Assembly: GCF_004168625.1 (NCBI RefSeq)
Contig: NZ_SDWW01000010.1
Coordinates: forward strand, 39,475 to 103,474
Reading direction: 5' to 3'
Source of the DNA: Pengzhenrongella frigida
GTDB lineage: Bacteria > Actinomycetota > Actinomycetes > Actinomycetales > Cellulomonadaceae
Length of the DNA stretch: 64,000 nucleotides
This document shows, one piece after another, positions 9,616 through 18,877 of this stretch; the first letter of the stretch is position 1, and every line of letters starts with the position of its first letter. The notes under the pieces are model-generated. The model did not search any database and was not told the origin of the DNA. It saw only the letters and a program-made list of their open reading frames with translations. A program made the position numbers and the translations under genes.

Positions 9616-9631
9616 ATAGCACTTCTGCTAT
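9616..9631. promoter_or_regulatory. Operator-like palindrome before the FAD oxidoreductase gene
   Basis: ATAGCA-CTTC-TGCTAT is a perfect 6-4-6 palindrome ending just ahead of the ribosome site (AGGAGAG, 9632-9638) of the GTG at 9645. The right half can double as a -10 element (CTATAG), so a bound repressor would block initiation. The ArsR-type regulator encoded two genes downstream is the natural candidate ligand, because ArsR-type proteins bind short palindromes over promoters. That link is inference. Confidence 0.55.
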
Positions 9632-9644
9632 AGGAGAGTGAGTC

Positions 9645-10787
9645 GTGGTCCACGACGTCGTCGTCGTCGGTGCCGGTAGTGCCGGCCTGAGTTGTGCACG
9701 AATGCTGCAAGACGGGGGCGCGGACGTCGTCGTCGTGTCCGACACGATCGGTGGTCGGCTCGCCTACGACGCCGAGGCCGGCGTGAACTTCGGCGCGTAC
9801 TTCGTGATGGCCAACTACGAGAACGCGCGCAAGCTCGTGACTCGCCGCACCCGCATCAACCCGTTGTCCTGCCGGTTCCATGACGGCGCGGACGGCTCGT
9901 TCGCGACCGTGAGCGGGCACTCCGTGCGGCGTTCGCTGGGGCTCGGCGCCTTCGCGGTGGTGATGGCGCGGTTCATCCGCAAGTACTCGACGTTCAAGAA
10001 GAACTGCGAGTACATGTCCCAGCGCGAGGCGATGGAGCTGGACCCGTACATCGCCCGCCTCTTCGTCCAGCCCGCGTCGGAGTTCATCGCGGCGCACCAC
10101 CTGACGGCGGTCGCGCAGGACTACGTCTCGAAGTTCTCCTACGCGTGCACCGGGGTGGACCTGGACTCCATCACCGCCCTGGACTTCTGCAACGTGGCCC
10201 AGGGCTTGCTGATCCCGATCCATCGCTTCTCGTTCGACGCGCAGGCCGAGCTGAACCGCCTGGGCGACCGATTCGTGCGGGACACCGTGGTCGCGCATTC
10301 CGAGAAGGACGGGCTCCACACCCTCCAGACGGCCGGGAAGCAGCAGCTCCAGGCGCGCAACGTCGTCTTCGCCACGCCCGCGACCGTGACTGCCGACCTG
10401 CTCGGCCTCGGCGATATCCGGGAGGCCTGCCAGCTGTACGTCGAGCACGTGCGCGGGCGGTTGCGTTCCGGCCTGGACACCGAGCAGATGAACCTGTTCC
10501 CGTTCACGTCACCGATCGTCTTCACCGCGACCCAGGACGACGGGACGGTGCTCGTCTACAGCCGCGTGCCCGAGGTCGACCGCGACGCCCTGTTCGTGGA
10601 GCACGAGCTGTTGGGGCGCAAGGACTGGGACAAGGCCATGTACGTCACGGGTCGCGCCTACGTCGAGCAGCAGTACGGCGACAGCACCTACGTGGCGGGT
10701 GACCACAACGGGCTGGGTCTGGAGCCCGCGGCCATCTCCGGCGTCTACGCCGCCCGTCAGATCCTCAAGAAGCTCGTCGTCCGTTGA
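9645..10787 (+). CDS. FAD/NAD(P)-binding oxidoreductase
   Basis: A 380-residue flavoprotein. The N-terminus VVVVGAGSAGLSCARMLQDGG is a dinucleotide-binding Rossmann motif (GxGxxG, residues about 8-13), followed by an acidic/serine strand end (VVVVSDTIGG) where FAD ribose is expected. The GGRLAYDAEAGVNFGAYFV segment resembles the amine-oxidase/phytoene-desaturase style of FAD contact. A late GDHNGLGLEPAAISGVYAARQI stretch is the second FAD-binding end of this fold. The GTG start is set by AGGAGAG seven bases upstream. It overlaps no gene but is followed after 11 bases by the SRPBCC gene and then an ArsR regulator, suggesting one regulated unit. The substrate is unknown. Confidence 0.8.
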   Translation: MVHDVVVVGAGSAGLSCARMLQDGGADVVVVSDTIGGRLAYDAEAGVNFGAYFVMANYENARKLVTRRTRINPLSCRFHDGADGSFATVSGHSVRRSLGLGAFAVVMARFIRKYSTFKKNCEYMSQREAMELDPYIARLFVQPASEFIAAHHLTAVAQDYVSKFSYACTGVDLDSITALDFCNVAQGLLIPIHRFSFDAQAELNRLGDRFVRDTVVAHSEKDGLHTLQTAGKQQLQARNVVFATPATVTADLLGLGDIREACQLYVEHVRGRLRSGLDTEQMNLFPFTSPIVFTATQDDGTVLVYSRVPEVDRDALFVEHELLGRKDWDKAMYVTGRAYVEQQYGDSTYVAGDHNGLGLEPAAISGVYAARQILKKLVVR

Positions 10788-10798
10788 GAGGCACCCCG

Positions 10799-11581
10799 AT
10801 GCGTTCGCTGTTCTCGATCGTCCGATCCCACCCCAAGGTCGCCGTCGCGGCGACCGCACTCGGTCCGGTGGCGGTGTTCGTCTACTTCTGGGTCTACGGC
10901 CGCGGCGCATGGAGCCCGAAGGAGGCCCTCACCGAGACGCTCCCGGGTGACGACCTGCTGCTGCCCGATGACCGCTTCATGCGGCTGCAGGAGGAGGTCA
11001 TCATCGACGCCCCGATCGAGACCGTGTGGCCGGTGGTGGCCCAGCTCGGTCAGCGCAAGGGCGGGTTCTACGCCCTGGCATGGCTGGAGCGGCTGTGCAC
11101 CTTCCACATCTACAACACCTTCGACGCGGTCGACGAGTGGCAGGAGATCAACCCCGGCGACTTCCTCTTCTACCACCAGTCCGGCATCGGCTCGCAGATC
11201 GCGCAGGTCGAGCCGGGTCGGTACTTCACGTCCCTGTCCGACACCCGGCGCCCGCCGACCGCGCAGGGCGGGATGGCGCTCAAGCCGCCGTTCGGGCTGA
11301 CCTCGTTCGCATGGACGTGGAACTTCGTGCTGCAGGAGCTGCCCGACGGACGGACCCGCTTCGTCAACCGGTGCGATGCCACCTGGGAGCCGTTCACCCA
11401 GCTGATGCCGAAGTGGCTCACCATCATCGTGCTCGGCAGCCCGTCGGTGTTCATGGTCCGCAGCATGCTCGAGAAGGTCAAGCAGGTCGCCGAAGGGCGT
11501 CAGCCGGCCTCCCGCCTGGACCTCGTGGTCCGCGCCCTGGGCGTCTGGTCGGACCAGGCCCGCCCGCGCCCGCTCGCCTGA
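10799..11581 (+). CDS. SRPBCC-fold protein with N-terminal membrane helix
   Basis: A 260-residue protein. Residues about 10-28 (KVAVAATALGPVAVFVYFWVYG) form one membrane helix. From about 58 a START/SRPBCC domain begins with the family pattern EEVIIDAPIETVWPVVAQLGQ, then GGFYALAWLE, a W-x-EINPGDFLFY segment and an R-F-NRC-AT-x-EP strand. SRPBCC domains make a deep cavity for hydrophobic ligands, as in polyketide cyclases and lipid carriers. Start 10799 is preferred over the TTG overlapping the previous stop because GAGAGG precedes the ATG by seven bases. Next to a flavoprotein it may bind or present a lipophilic substrate to it. That pairing is inference from synteny. Confidence 0.8.
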   Translation: MRSLFSIVRSHPKVAVAATALGPVAVFVYFWVYGRGAWSPKEALTETLPGDDLLLPDDRFMRLQEEVIIDAPIETVWPVVAQLGQRKGGFYALAWLERLCTFHIYNTFDAVDEWQEINPGDFLFYHQSGIGSQIAQVEPGRYFTSLSDTRRPPTAQGGMALKPPFGLTSFAWTWNFVLQELPDGRTRFVNRCDATWEPFTQLMPKWLTIIVLGSPSVFMVRSMLEKVKQVAEGRQPASRLDLVVRALGVWSDQARPRPLA

Positions 11582-11614
11582 GACCCCGCCCGCTCCGCTG
11601 ACGATCGCACCCCG

Positions 11615-11653
11615 TGCCCGCCATGCTGAGGGATAATTCCAGCATGGCGGGCA
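11615..11653. promoter_or_regulatory. Autoregulatory operator and leaderless promoter of the ArsR-type gene
   Basis: A perfect 14-bp inverted repeat (11615-11628 with 11640-11653; half-site TGCCCGCCATGCTG) surrounds an 11-base centre that contains GATAAT (11632-11637), a good -10 box. Transcription would begin about seven bases later, at the ATG at 11644, giving a leaderless mRNA. The right repeat arm itself spans that start codon. A dimeric regulator bound here would cover -10, start site and start codon together. The sequence structure is certain. Self-regulation is inferred. Confidence 0.7.
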
Positions 11654-12000
11654 AAGGGTTGGTCGAGCGGACCTGTGAGCTGCAGGCAGCCCTCGGATTC
11701 CCGGTGCGGATGAAGATGATCAAGGTGCTCGGGTCGCACTCGCAGGCACCGCTCTCCGTGACCGAGGTCGCCCGCACCCTCGGGATCAGCCAGCCGACGG
11801 CGACCAAGCACCTGGGGATCATGTACCGGGCCGGATTCGTGCGGCGCGAGCAGGTGGCGTCCCGGGTGCACTACACGCTCAACCTCGAGACCGTGGCCGA
11901 GTACCGACGGCTGATGGACCTGGCCTTCTCGCACGCCCTGAGCCCGTGCGTCAACTCGTTCGACTGCGACACGTGCCCGTTCTCTGAGACCTGCGTCTAG
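11644..12000 (+). CDS. ArsR-type winged-helix regulator with C-terminal cysteine cluster
   Basis: A 118-residue repressor-type protein. The winged helix covers residues about 25-85, with the recognition part LSVTEVARTLGISQPTATKHLGIMYRAG and wing VRREQVASRVHYTL. The C-terminus carries four cysteines, C102, C108, C111 and C117 (C-x5-C-x2-C-x5-C), with another at C11. This arrangement suits metal, iron-sulfur or thiol sensing and is not the usual ArsR metal site. Start choice: GTG 11614 and ATG 11623 are in frame, but ATG 11644 sits at the predicted transcription start. It follows the flavoprotein and SRPBCC genes on the same strand and ends 20 bases from the convergent ROK gene. The inducer is unknown. 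Confidence 0.8.
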   Translation: MAGKGLVERTCELQAALGFPVRMKMIKVLGSHSQAPLSVTEVARTLGISQPTATKHLGIMYRAGFVRREQVASRVHYTLNLETVAEYRRLMDLAFSHALSPCVNSFDCDTCPFSETCV

Positions 12001-12020
12001 GACCACGGCAGGCCGGCTGC

Positions 12021-13253
12021 TCAGCGTCGGGCTGCGTGCCGCCGGGGTGCCTGGCCCTCCTGCAGGACGAGCGCCGCCGCGCCGAGCGCCGACGCATCGG
12101 CGACGTGCGCCGAGAGCGTCACCTCGACCCCGTGCCGCTCGGCCGCGTGGAACTCCGCGCGCAGGCGGCGCTCGATGACCGCCACGTAGAGCGAGCCCGC
12201 CGTGCTGAACGAGGGGCCCGCCAGCACGATCGAGTCGACATCCAGGATGTTGGCGAGCATGACCGCAGCGTCGGCGAGGTACTCCGCCGACTCCTCCACG
12301 AGCGCCGCGCACAGCGGATCCCCCTGCACGGCCGCGGTGGCGACCGCGCCGAAGTCGACAAAGGGGTCGTCGGCCGCGCTCAGCCGGACGATCGAGCGCC
12401 CACCGGCAGCCAGGGCCTCCCGGGCCCGGCGCGCGACCGCCCGCGGCGCGGCCTGGTCCTCCAGGGTCGGGCCCGGGTCGCGACCCTGCCGGTGCAGGTG
12501 CAGGTGCCCGAGCGGACCGGTGTTCGCGCTCGCGCCCCGGTAGATGGTGCCGTCCACGACGATGCCCGCCCCGATCCCCGCGCTCATGTAGAGCGTGCAG
12601 TGGGCGGCCGCCCGGGAGGTGCGTCCGCTCCAGTACTCCCCCACCGCCGCCGCCGTGGCGTCGTTGTCCATGATCACCGGGAGCCCGACCGCGGTCGAGA
12701 GCGCCGAGCGGACCGGGTACGCCTGCCACCGCTCGAGGGTCCGCGAGACCAGGATCACGCCCGCGTCGAGGTCGATCGTGCCGGGCACCGCCAGCCCGAC
12801 GCCGACGACCCGGTCACGGTCGATCCCGGCGGCCCGCAGCAGCACGTCGATGTGGACCGCGATCGCGGCGACGACGTCGTCCGGCCTCTCGCGCCGGGCA
12901 CCGCGGACCCGGGTCCGGGTGATCACCGCACCCCGGGCATCCGTGACCACGACGACGACCCAGTCGGCGCCGAGCTGCACCCCGACGCTGCAGCGGGCCA
13001 GCGGGTCGAGCGTGAGCATGACCCGCGGCTTGCCGCCCGTCCACTCGCGCAGCCCGGTCTCCTGGAGCAGCCCGTCGTCGAGGAGCGCCCGGACGGCGTG
13101 CGAGATGGCCGCCTGCGTCAGCCCCGTGAGATCGGCCAGCTCGACGCGGCTGATGGGTGCGCGGGTACGGACCAGATCGAGGACCAGGGTGCGGCTGCCC
13201 GAGGGCCGGCCGGCCGGGCGCCGGGTCGCCTCGGCACCCTCGATCTCACGCAT
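12021..13253 (-). CDS. ROK-family transcriptional regulator lacking the zinc motif
   Basis: A 410-residue regulator. An N-terminal winged helix (LVLDLVRTRAPISRVELADLTGLTQAAISHAVRALLDDGLLQE) is joined to an actin-like sugar-kinase-fold sensor (GVQLGADWVVVVVTDARG, VGVGLAVPGTID, NDATAAAVGEYW, SAGIGAGIVVDG). In ordinary ROK proteins a GH-x(9-11)-CxCGxxGCxE zinc site follows. Here GHLHLH is kept but the cysteines are absent, so the fold has drifted. Several in-frame ATGs (13253, 13265, 13298, 13310) lie inside a palindrome; 13253 is taken because the protein then starts outside it. It is divergent from a LacI-like sensor gene. Its target is probably the adjacent glycan-use operon, and that is inference. 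Confidence 0.85.
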   Translation of the reverse strand: MREIEGAEATRRPAGRPSGSRTLVLDLVRTRAPISRVELADLTGLTQAAISHAVRALLDDGLLQETGLREWTGGKPRVMLTLDPLARCSVGVQLGADWVVVVVTDARGAVITRTRVRGARRERPDDVVAAIAVHIDVLLRAAGIDRDRVVGVGLAVPGTIDLDAGVILVSRTLERWQAYPVRSALSTAVGLPVIMDNDATAAAVGEYWSGRTSRAAAHCTLYMSAGIGAGIVVDGTIYRGASANTGPLGHLHLHRQGRDPGPTLEDQAAPRAVARRAREALAAGGRSIVRLSAADDPFVDFGAVATAAVQGDPLCAALVEESAEYLADAAVMLANILDVDSIVLAGPSFSTAGSLYVAVIERRLRAEFHAAERHGVEVTLSAHVADASALGAAALVLQEGQAPRRHAARR

Positions 13254-13255
13254 GC

Positions 13256-13306
13256 GCGCAAGCATGGCACGTGCCCGCTGACCAGCGGAGAGTGCCATGC
13301 TTGCGC
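13256..13306. promoter_or_regulatory. Long palindromic operator between divergent ROK and LacI-like genes
   Basis: The 15-bp arms 13256-13270 and 13292-13306 (GCGCAAGCATGGCAC and its complement) match perfectly. A smaller inverted repeat, CCGCT-GACC-AGCGG, sits between them (13275-13288). The arms contain candidate start codons of both divergent genes, so both transcripts would be nearly leaderless. Binding of either regulator here would silence both genes. Confidence 0.65.
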
Positions 13307-13308
13307 CC

Positions 13309-14178
13309 ATGACAGCCGCCGCGGCGAGGACCCGCGGGCTCCGCGTGGGGCTCGCACTTCTCCCGGCCGACGACGACGGCACGCTCGAGCCGTTCTACGC
13401 CGACCTCCTCGCCGGACTGGAGGAGGAGCTCGATCGCCAGGGCGGCACGATCTTCGTCCAGATCGTGGCCGATCTCGCGGCCGCGCTCGTCGCGTTCCGC
13501 CGCTGGTCCGCCGAAGGACTCGTCGACGCCATCGTCGTCAGCGACCTGGTCGAGGACGATCCGCGCGAGGCCGTGTGCGCCGAGCTCGCTCTGCCCGCGG
13601 TGCTGCTGGGCGGCACATCGGCGCCGGGCCGGTGGGTCGTCGACTACGACAACCACGGGGCCATGCAGACCGGCGTGCAGTTCCTCACCGACCTCGGCCA
13701 TCGGCGGCTGGGACGGGTGTCCGGTCCGCTGCGGTACCGGCACACGCGGGACCGTGGCACGGCGTTCGACGTGGCCGTGGCTGCGGCGGGCGCCGTCGGT
13801 GTGCAGCTCGAGGGCGACTACGGGGCCCTGAGCGGCGCCGCACGCACCCGCGAGCTGCTCGCCCGACCCGACCGGCCGACGGCGATCATCTACGACAACG
13901 ACCTCATGGCGCTGGCGGGCCTGCACGAGGCCGCACTGCAGGGCATCGACGTGCCGCGGGACCTGTCCGTCCTCGCGTGGGACGACACCGCGAACAGCCG
14001 CACCTCGCACCCCCCGCTGTCGGTGGTCAGCCGGAACGTGCACGATCTCGGTGCGCTGACGGCCGACGTCCTGCTGCGTGCGCTGGCCGGCAACGTGCCC
14101 ACGATCGAGCGCACCCCGGGCGCGCGGGTCGTCGCCCGCGCCTCCACGGCGCCCGCACCGCCCCCGTCAGTCCCCTGA
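13309..14178 (+). CDS. LacI-type sugar-sensor domain without a DNA-binding domain
   Basis: A 289-residue protein matching the periplasmic-binding-like effector part of LacI regulators. It has GLRVGLALLPADD at the start, a W-Y-DNHGAM-TGVQFLTDLGHRRLGRVSG core, AIIYDNDLMALAGLHEAALQGIDVPRDLSVLAWDD and a typical VSRNVHDLGALTADVLLRAL end. The normal 60-residue N-terminal helix-turn-helix plus hinge is absent. The frame offers only ATG 13297 or 13309, and the DNA before them is operator. It therefore cannot bind DNA in the standard way. It could be a truncated regulator, a partner of the divergent ROK protein or a cytoplasmic sugar buffer. It ends 11 bases before the convergent GH36 gene. Confidence 0.8.
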   Translation: MTAAAARTRGLRVGLALLPADDDGTLEPFYADLLAGLEEELDRQGGTIFVQIVADLAAALVAFRRWSAEGLVDAIVVSDLVEDDPREAVCAELALPAVLLGGTSAPGRWVVDYDNHGAMQTGVQFLTDLGHRRLGRVSGPLRYRHTRDRGTAFDVAVAAAGAVGVQLEGDYGALSGAARTRELLARPDRPTAIIYDNDLMALAGLHEAALQGIDVPRDLSVLAWDDTANSRTSHPPLSVVSRNVHDLGALTADVLLRALAGNVPTIERTPGARVVARASTAPAPPPSVP

Positions 14179-14189
14179 GCGCACCGCCC

Positions 14190-16394
14190 TCAGGGCACCG
14201 CCGTCACGTGCAGCACGAGGGCCTGCGCCGGCCAGAGGGCGGGGATCTGCAGGCCGAGCGTGCCCAGCACCCGCCCAGGCAGGACGACCTCGCCGGCGCT
14301 GAGCCAGGGCGGCGTGACCCAGCCCCAGCGTGCGGCACCGATCTCGTGCCGCACGCGCACGCGGTAGCGCCGGTCCGGGTCGAGCCCGTGCAACCGCACC
14401 GGTTCGGGCCGGGCATCCTCCAGCGCGGCCACCGTGGCCACCGTCCACACCCCGGCGGACCCGTCCGCGGCGACGATCCCGCTCACCCGCAGCGCCGGGT
14501 CGCGCACGTCGGCGTGCACCACCGTCCCGGTGTGCAGCAGCGGCCGTAGCTCGCGATAGAGCGCGGCGAACCGGGTCAGCACCGCCACCTCGGCGTCGTC
14601 GCAGGTCAGCAGGTCCCACTCGAAGCCTGCCGAGCCCATCAGGCTGGTCGCCAGGCGGTACGACAGATCCACCGTGCGCCCGGAGCTGTGCGCGGTCGGC
14701 GGCCCGACGTGGGCGCCGACCAGCTCGGGCGGGAGCAGCAGGCCGGTCCAGCGCTGGATGTCCTGGCGTTCCACGGCGTCGTTGGAGTCACTGGCCCACA
14801 CCCGGTCGGTGACCGCCAGGATCCCCAGGTCGCAGCGCGCGCCGCCGGACGAGCAGGACTCGATCTCGAGCCCGGGGTTCCGAGCCTTGAGCTCGGCGAT
14901 CAGGCGAAGCACCGCCCGGTTCTGCGCGTCGACGGCCGGTCGGACGCCGTGCCGGGCGTCCACGAGGTCGCGGTTGTGGTCCCACTTGATGAAGTCGATG
15001 CCGATCTCGCGCACGAGATGATCGAGGCGCTCGAGCAGGTGGCCGAGCACGTCGGGTCGAGCGAGGTCCAGGACGTACTGGGAGCGCCAGGACAAGGACG
15101 GCGGGCTCGGGACCTGCGCCGGGTCGTGCACGAGCCAGTCGGGGTGGGCGCGCGCCAGGTCGGAGTCGAGGCAGATCATCTCGGGCTCGAACCACAGCCC
15201 GAACTCCATGCCGAGCGCGTGCACCCGGTCGGCCAACGGGCGCAGGCCGTCCGGCCACACGGCGCGGTCCACCTCCCAGTCCCCGAGCCCCCGGGTGTCG
15301 TCCCGGCGGCCCAGGAACCAGCCGTCGTCCAGGACGAACCGCTCGACGCCGATCGACGCCGCCCGCTCCGCCAGCCGCCCGACGGTGGCGGGGTCGTGGT
15401 CGAAGTAGACGGCCTCCCAGGTGTTGAGCACGAGCGGACGTGCGGTCCGGGGGTGCTGCGGGCGGGAGCGCAAGAACGTGTGGAAGCGCGCGCTGACCCC
15501 GTCGAGACCCGCGTCGGACCAGGCGAACCACGCCGTCGGCGTCGTCCAGCTCGCACCGGGGCCGACGACGACCTCGCCCGGGCGGAGCAGCTCCCCGGCC
15601 CCGAGAAGCGTCGGCTGGTCCGGCAGCCGGTCGGTGCGGTAGGTGGCGTCCGAGCTCCAGGCCAGGTGCACCGCCCACAGCTCACCCTCGCGGTCGCGCG
15701 GGTCGGCCGTCGACAGGGCCAGGAGCCAAGGCTGGTCGTGACCCGGCCGGCCGCGGCGGGTCTGACGCGCCACCGACCCGCGTGCCAACGGGCCCGTCGA
15801 GGGCGCCTTCTCGCGCGTCCACCGACCGGAGAAGGTGGTGGCCCGGTCGGCGCGGGTCGGCACCGGGAGCGCCGTCTCGAGCCAGTGCACCTCGACCGGG
15901 CCGGGCGCGTCCGCCGCCACGGCGAGCTCGTGCTCCAGGCCGAGCAGGCCGCCGGGCTCGAGGTGGAGCCGCAGCCGCAGCGTGAGTCCCGCACGGTGGT
16001 CGTGCACCTGGGCGTCGACGGCGTGGCCGAGCTCGCCGGTGCTCGTGCAGACCTCACCCCGGGTCCAGGCCGGCGTGAGCGGCACGCCGTCGCGCACGAC
16101 GAGCAGGCCGGGACGCCCGGGCCAGCCGTCGGACTCCTGGGGCAGCAGCGACGGCCACCACGCGGCGTCGAGCGTTCCCGGCAGGGTCTGCCGCTGCTCT
16201 GCCTGCACCAGGCCCGCGATCGCCGCCGGGTCCAGGGGGCCGAGGTCGGCGCCCCAGTGGTGCACCAGCGGCGGCCCGTGGCGCGGATGCTCGATCACCA
16301 CCGCGACGCCGTCCCGGCGCAGCACGGTCCAGTCGCTGGCGGCCGCGGTCCCGGGCTCGGCCACGGACATGGGCATGGGCTCGGTGCTGCTCAC
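14190..16394 (-). CDS. GH36 alpha-galactosidase
   Basis: A 734-residue cytoplasmic glycosidase (no signal peptide) that removes alpha-1,6-galactose side groups from galactomannan, galactoglucomannan or raffinose-type sugars. The family signature is strong: VLNTWEAVYFDHD (322-334), FVLDDGWFLGRRDD (353-366), EFGLWFEPEM (397-406), the nucleophile Asp472 in FIKWDHNRDL, the CSSGGARCDLG ligand loop (514-524) and the acid/base Asp536 in WASDSND. An N-terminal beta-sandwich and a C-terminal beta domain flank the barrel. The GTG start (16394-16392) overlaps the stop of the upstream esterase as GTGA, which implies translational coupling. It is the last gene of the minus-strand glycan operon. Identification is secure and the natural substrate is inferred. 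Confidence 0.93.
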   Translation of the reverse strand: MSSTEPMPMSVAEPGTAAASDWTVLRRDGVAVVIEHPRHGPPLVHHWGADLGPLDPAAIAGLVQAEQRQTLPGTLDAAWWPSLLPQESDGWPGRPGLLVVRDGVPLTPAWTRGEVCTSTGELGHAVDAQVHDHRAGLTLRLRLHLEPGGLLGLEHELAVAADAPGPVEVHWLETALPVPTRADRATTFSGRWTREKAPSTGPLARGSVARQTRRGRPGHDQPWLLALSTADPRDREGELWAVHLAWSSDATYRTDRLPDQPTLLGAGELLRPGEVVVGPGASWTTPTAWFAWSDAGLDGVSARFHTFLRSRPQHPRTARPLVLNTWEAVYFDHDPATVGRLAERAASIGVERFVLDDGWFLGRRDDTRGLGDWEVDRAVWPDGLRPLADRVHALGMEFGLWFEPEMICLDSDLARAHPDWLVHDPAQVPSPPSLSWRSQYVLDLARPDVLGHLLERLDHLVREIGIDFIKWDHNRDLVDARHGVRPAVDAQNRAVLRLIAELKARNPGLEIESCSSGGARCDLGILAVTDRVWASDSNDAVERQDIQRWTGLLLPPELVGAHVGPPTAHSSGRTVDLSYRLATSLMGSAGFEWDLLTCDDAEVAVLTRFAALYRELRPLLHTGTVVHADVRDPALRVSGIVAADGSAGVWTVATVAALEDARPEPVRLHGLDPDRRYRVRVRHEIGAARWGWVTPPWLSAGEVVLPGRVLGTLGLQIPALWPAQALVLHVTAVP

Positions 16395-17364
16395 GGGCGC
16401 GCCGCCAGGAGGGTGCGCAGCCAGGCGAGCTGGCGCTCGAACTGGTACGCCTGACCACCCTCGTGGTTGTTGAACGGGTAGACGACGATCTGCTTGTCCC
16501 CCGCGTACGCGTGGAACGCCGCGTAGACCGTCGAGGCCGGGCAGACGGTGTCGAGCAGACCCACCGAGAACAACGCCGGGGCGCTGGCCCGGCGGGAGTG
16601 GTTGACCCCGTCCACGTAGGACAGGGTGCGGAACACCGCGTCCACGTGGTTCCGGTGCACGGCGAGGTAGCGGACGATCTCGCCGTACGGGTCGGTGTCG
16701 GACACCTCGACCCCGCGGCGGATGTGGGACAGGAACGGCACGTCGGCCATCACGCCCGCAAGCCCGTCGGCGAGCCCGGCGACCGCGAGCGCGATGCCGC
16801 CACCCTGGCTGCCACCGGTCACCACGACCCGCTCGGGGTCCACGCCGTCGAGCGCGCGGGCGGCGTCCACGGCGCGCACGGCGTCGGTGAACAGTCGGCG
16901 GTAGTAGTAGTCGCGGATGTCCAGCACGCCGCGGGTCATCACCCCGGGCAGCGAGGGACCGGCGCCGTGCGGGTCCGCGGTGTCGCCGCCGGAGCCCCAG
17001 GTCGAGCCCTGGCCGCGGGTGTCCATGAACAGGTAGGCGTAGCCCGCGACGGCGAAGCCGAGCCGCTCGTGCGGCAGGCCGCGCCCACCCCCGTAGCCGT
17101 TGTAGTCCACGACGACGGGCAGCCGGGTCGTGACGCCGGCCGGCCGCAGGTACCAGGCCTTGATCCGGTCCCCGCCGAACCCGGCGAACTCCACGTCGTA
17201 CACCTCGACCAGGGCCAGGTCGCTGGCGACCGGCGTGACCATGAGGTCCAGCGGCACCGCACGCGCCTGCGCGAGGGTCGAGGCCCAGAGGTCATCGAAG
17301 TCGGCGGGCTCGGCGACGGTCGGGCGGTACCGCTCGAGCTCCTCCAGGGGCAGGTCGACCGTGC

Positions 17365-17368
<4 letters not shown>
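16391..17368 (-). CDS. AXE1-type acetyl (xylan/cephalosporin-C) esterase
   Basis: A 325-residue alpha/beta hydrolase of carbohydrate esterase family 7. It removes acetyl groups from short oligosaccharides, normally inside the cell; no signal peptide is seen. The catalytic triad is visible: Ser187 in GGSQGGG, Asp273 in GLLDTVCP and His302 in NNHEGG. The family RGQG-x-S segment (RGQGSTWGSGGD, 118-129) is present as well. Its ATG overlaps the stop of the GH1 gene (ATGA), and its own stop overlaps the GH36 start. In this operon it would strip O-acetyl groups from imported manno- or xylo-oligosaccharides so that the glycosidases can act. Family assignment is firm. Confidence 0.92.
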
Positions 17369-18828
<1,460 letters not shown>

Positions 18829-18877
18829 GGGGACTCCGGGAGAGGTCGGTACGGGAAGCGGCTCGGCGCGGGCGAGC

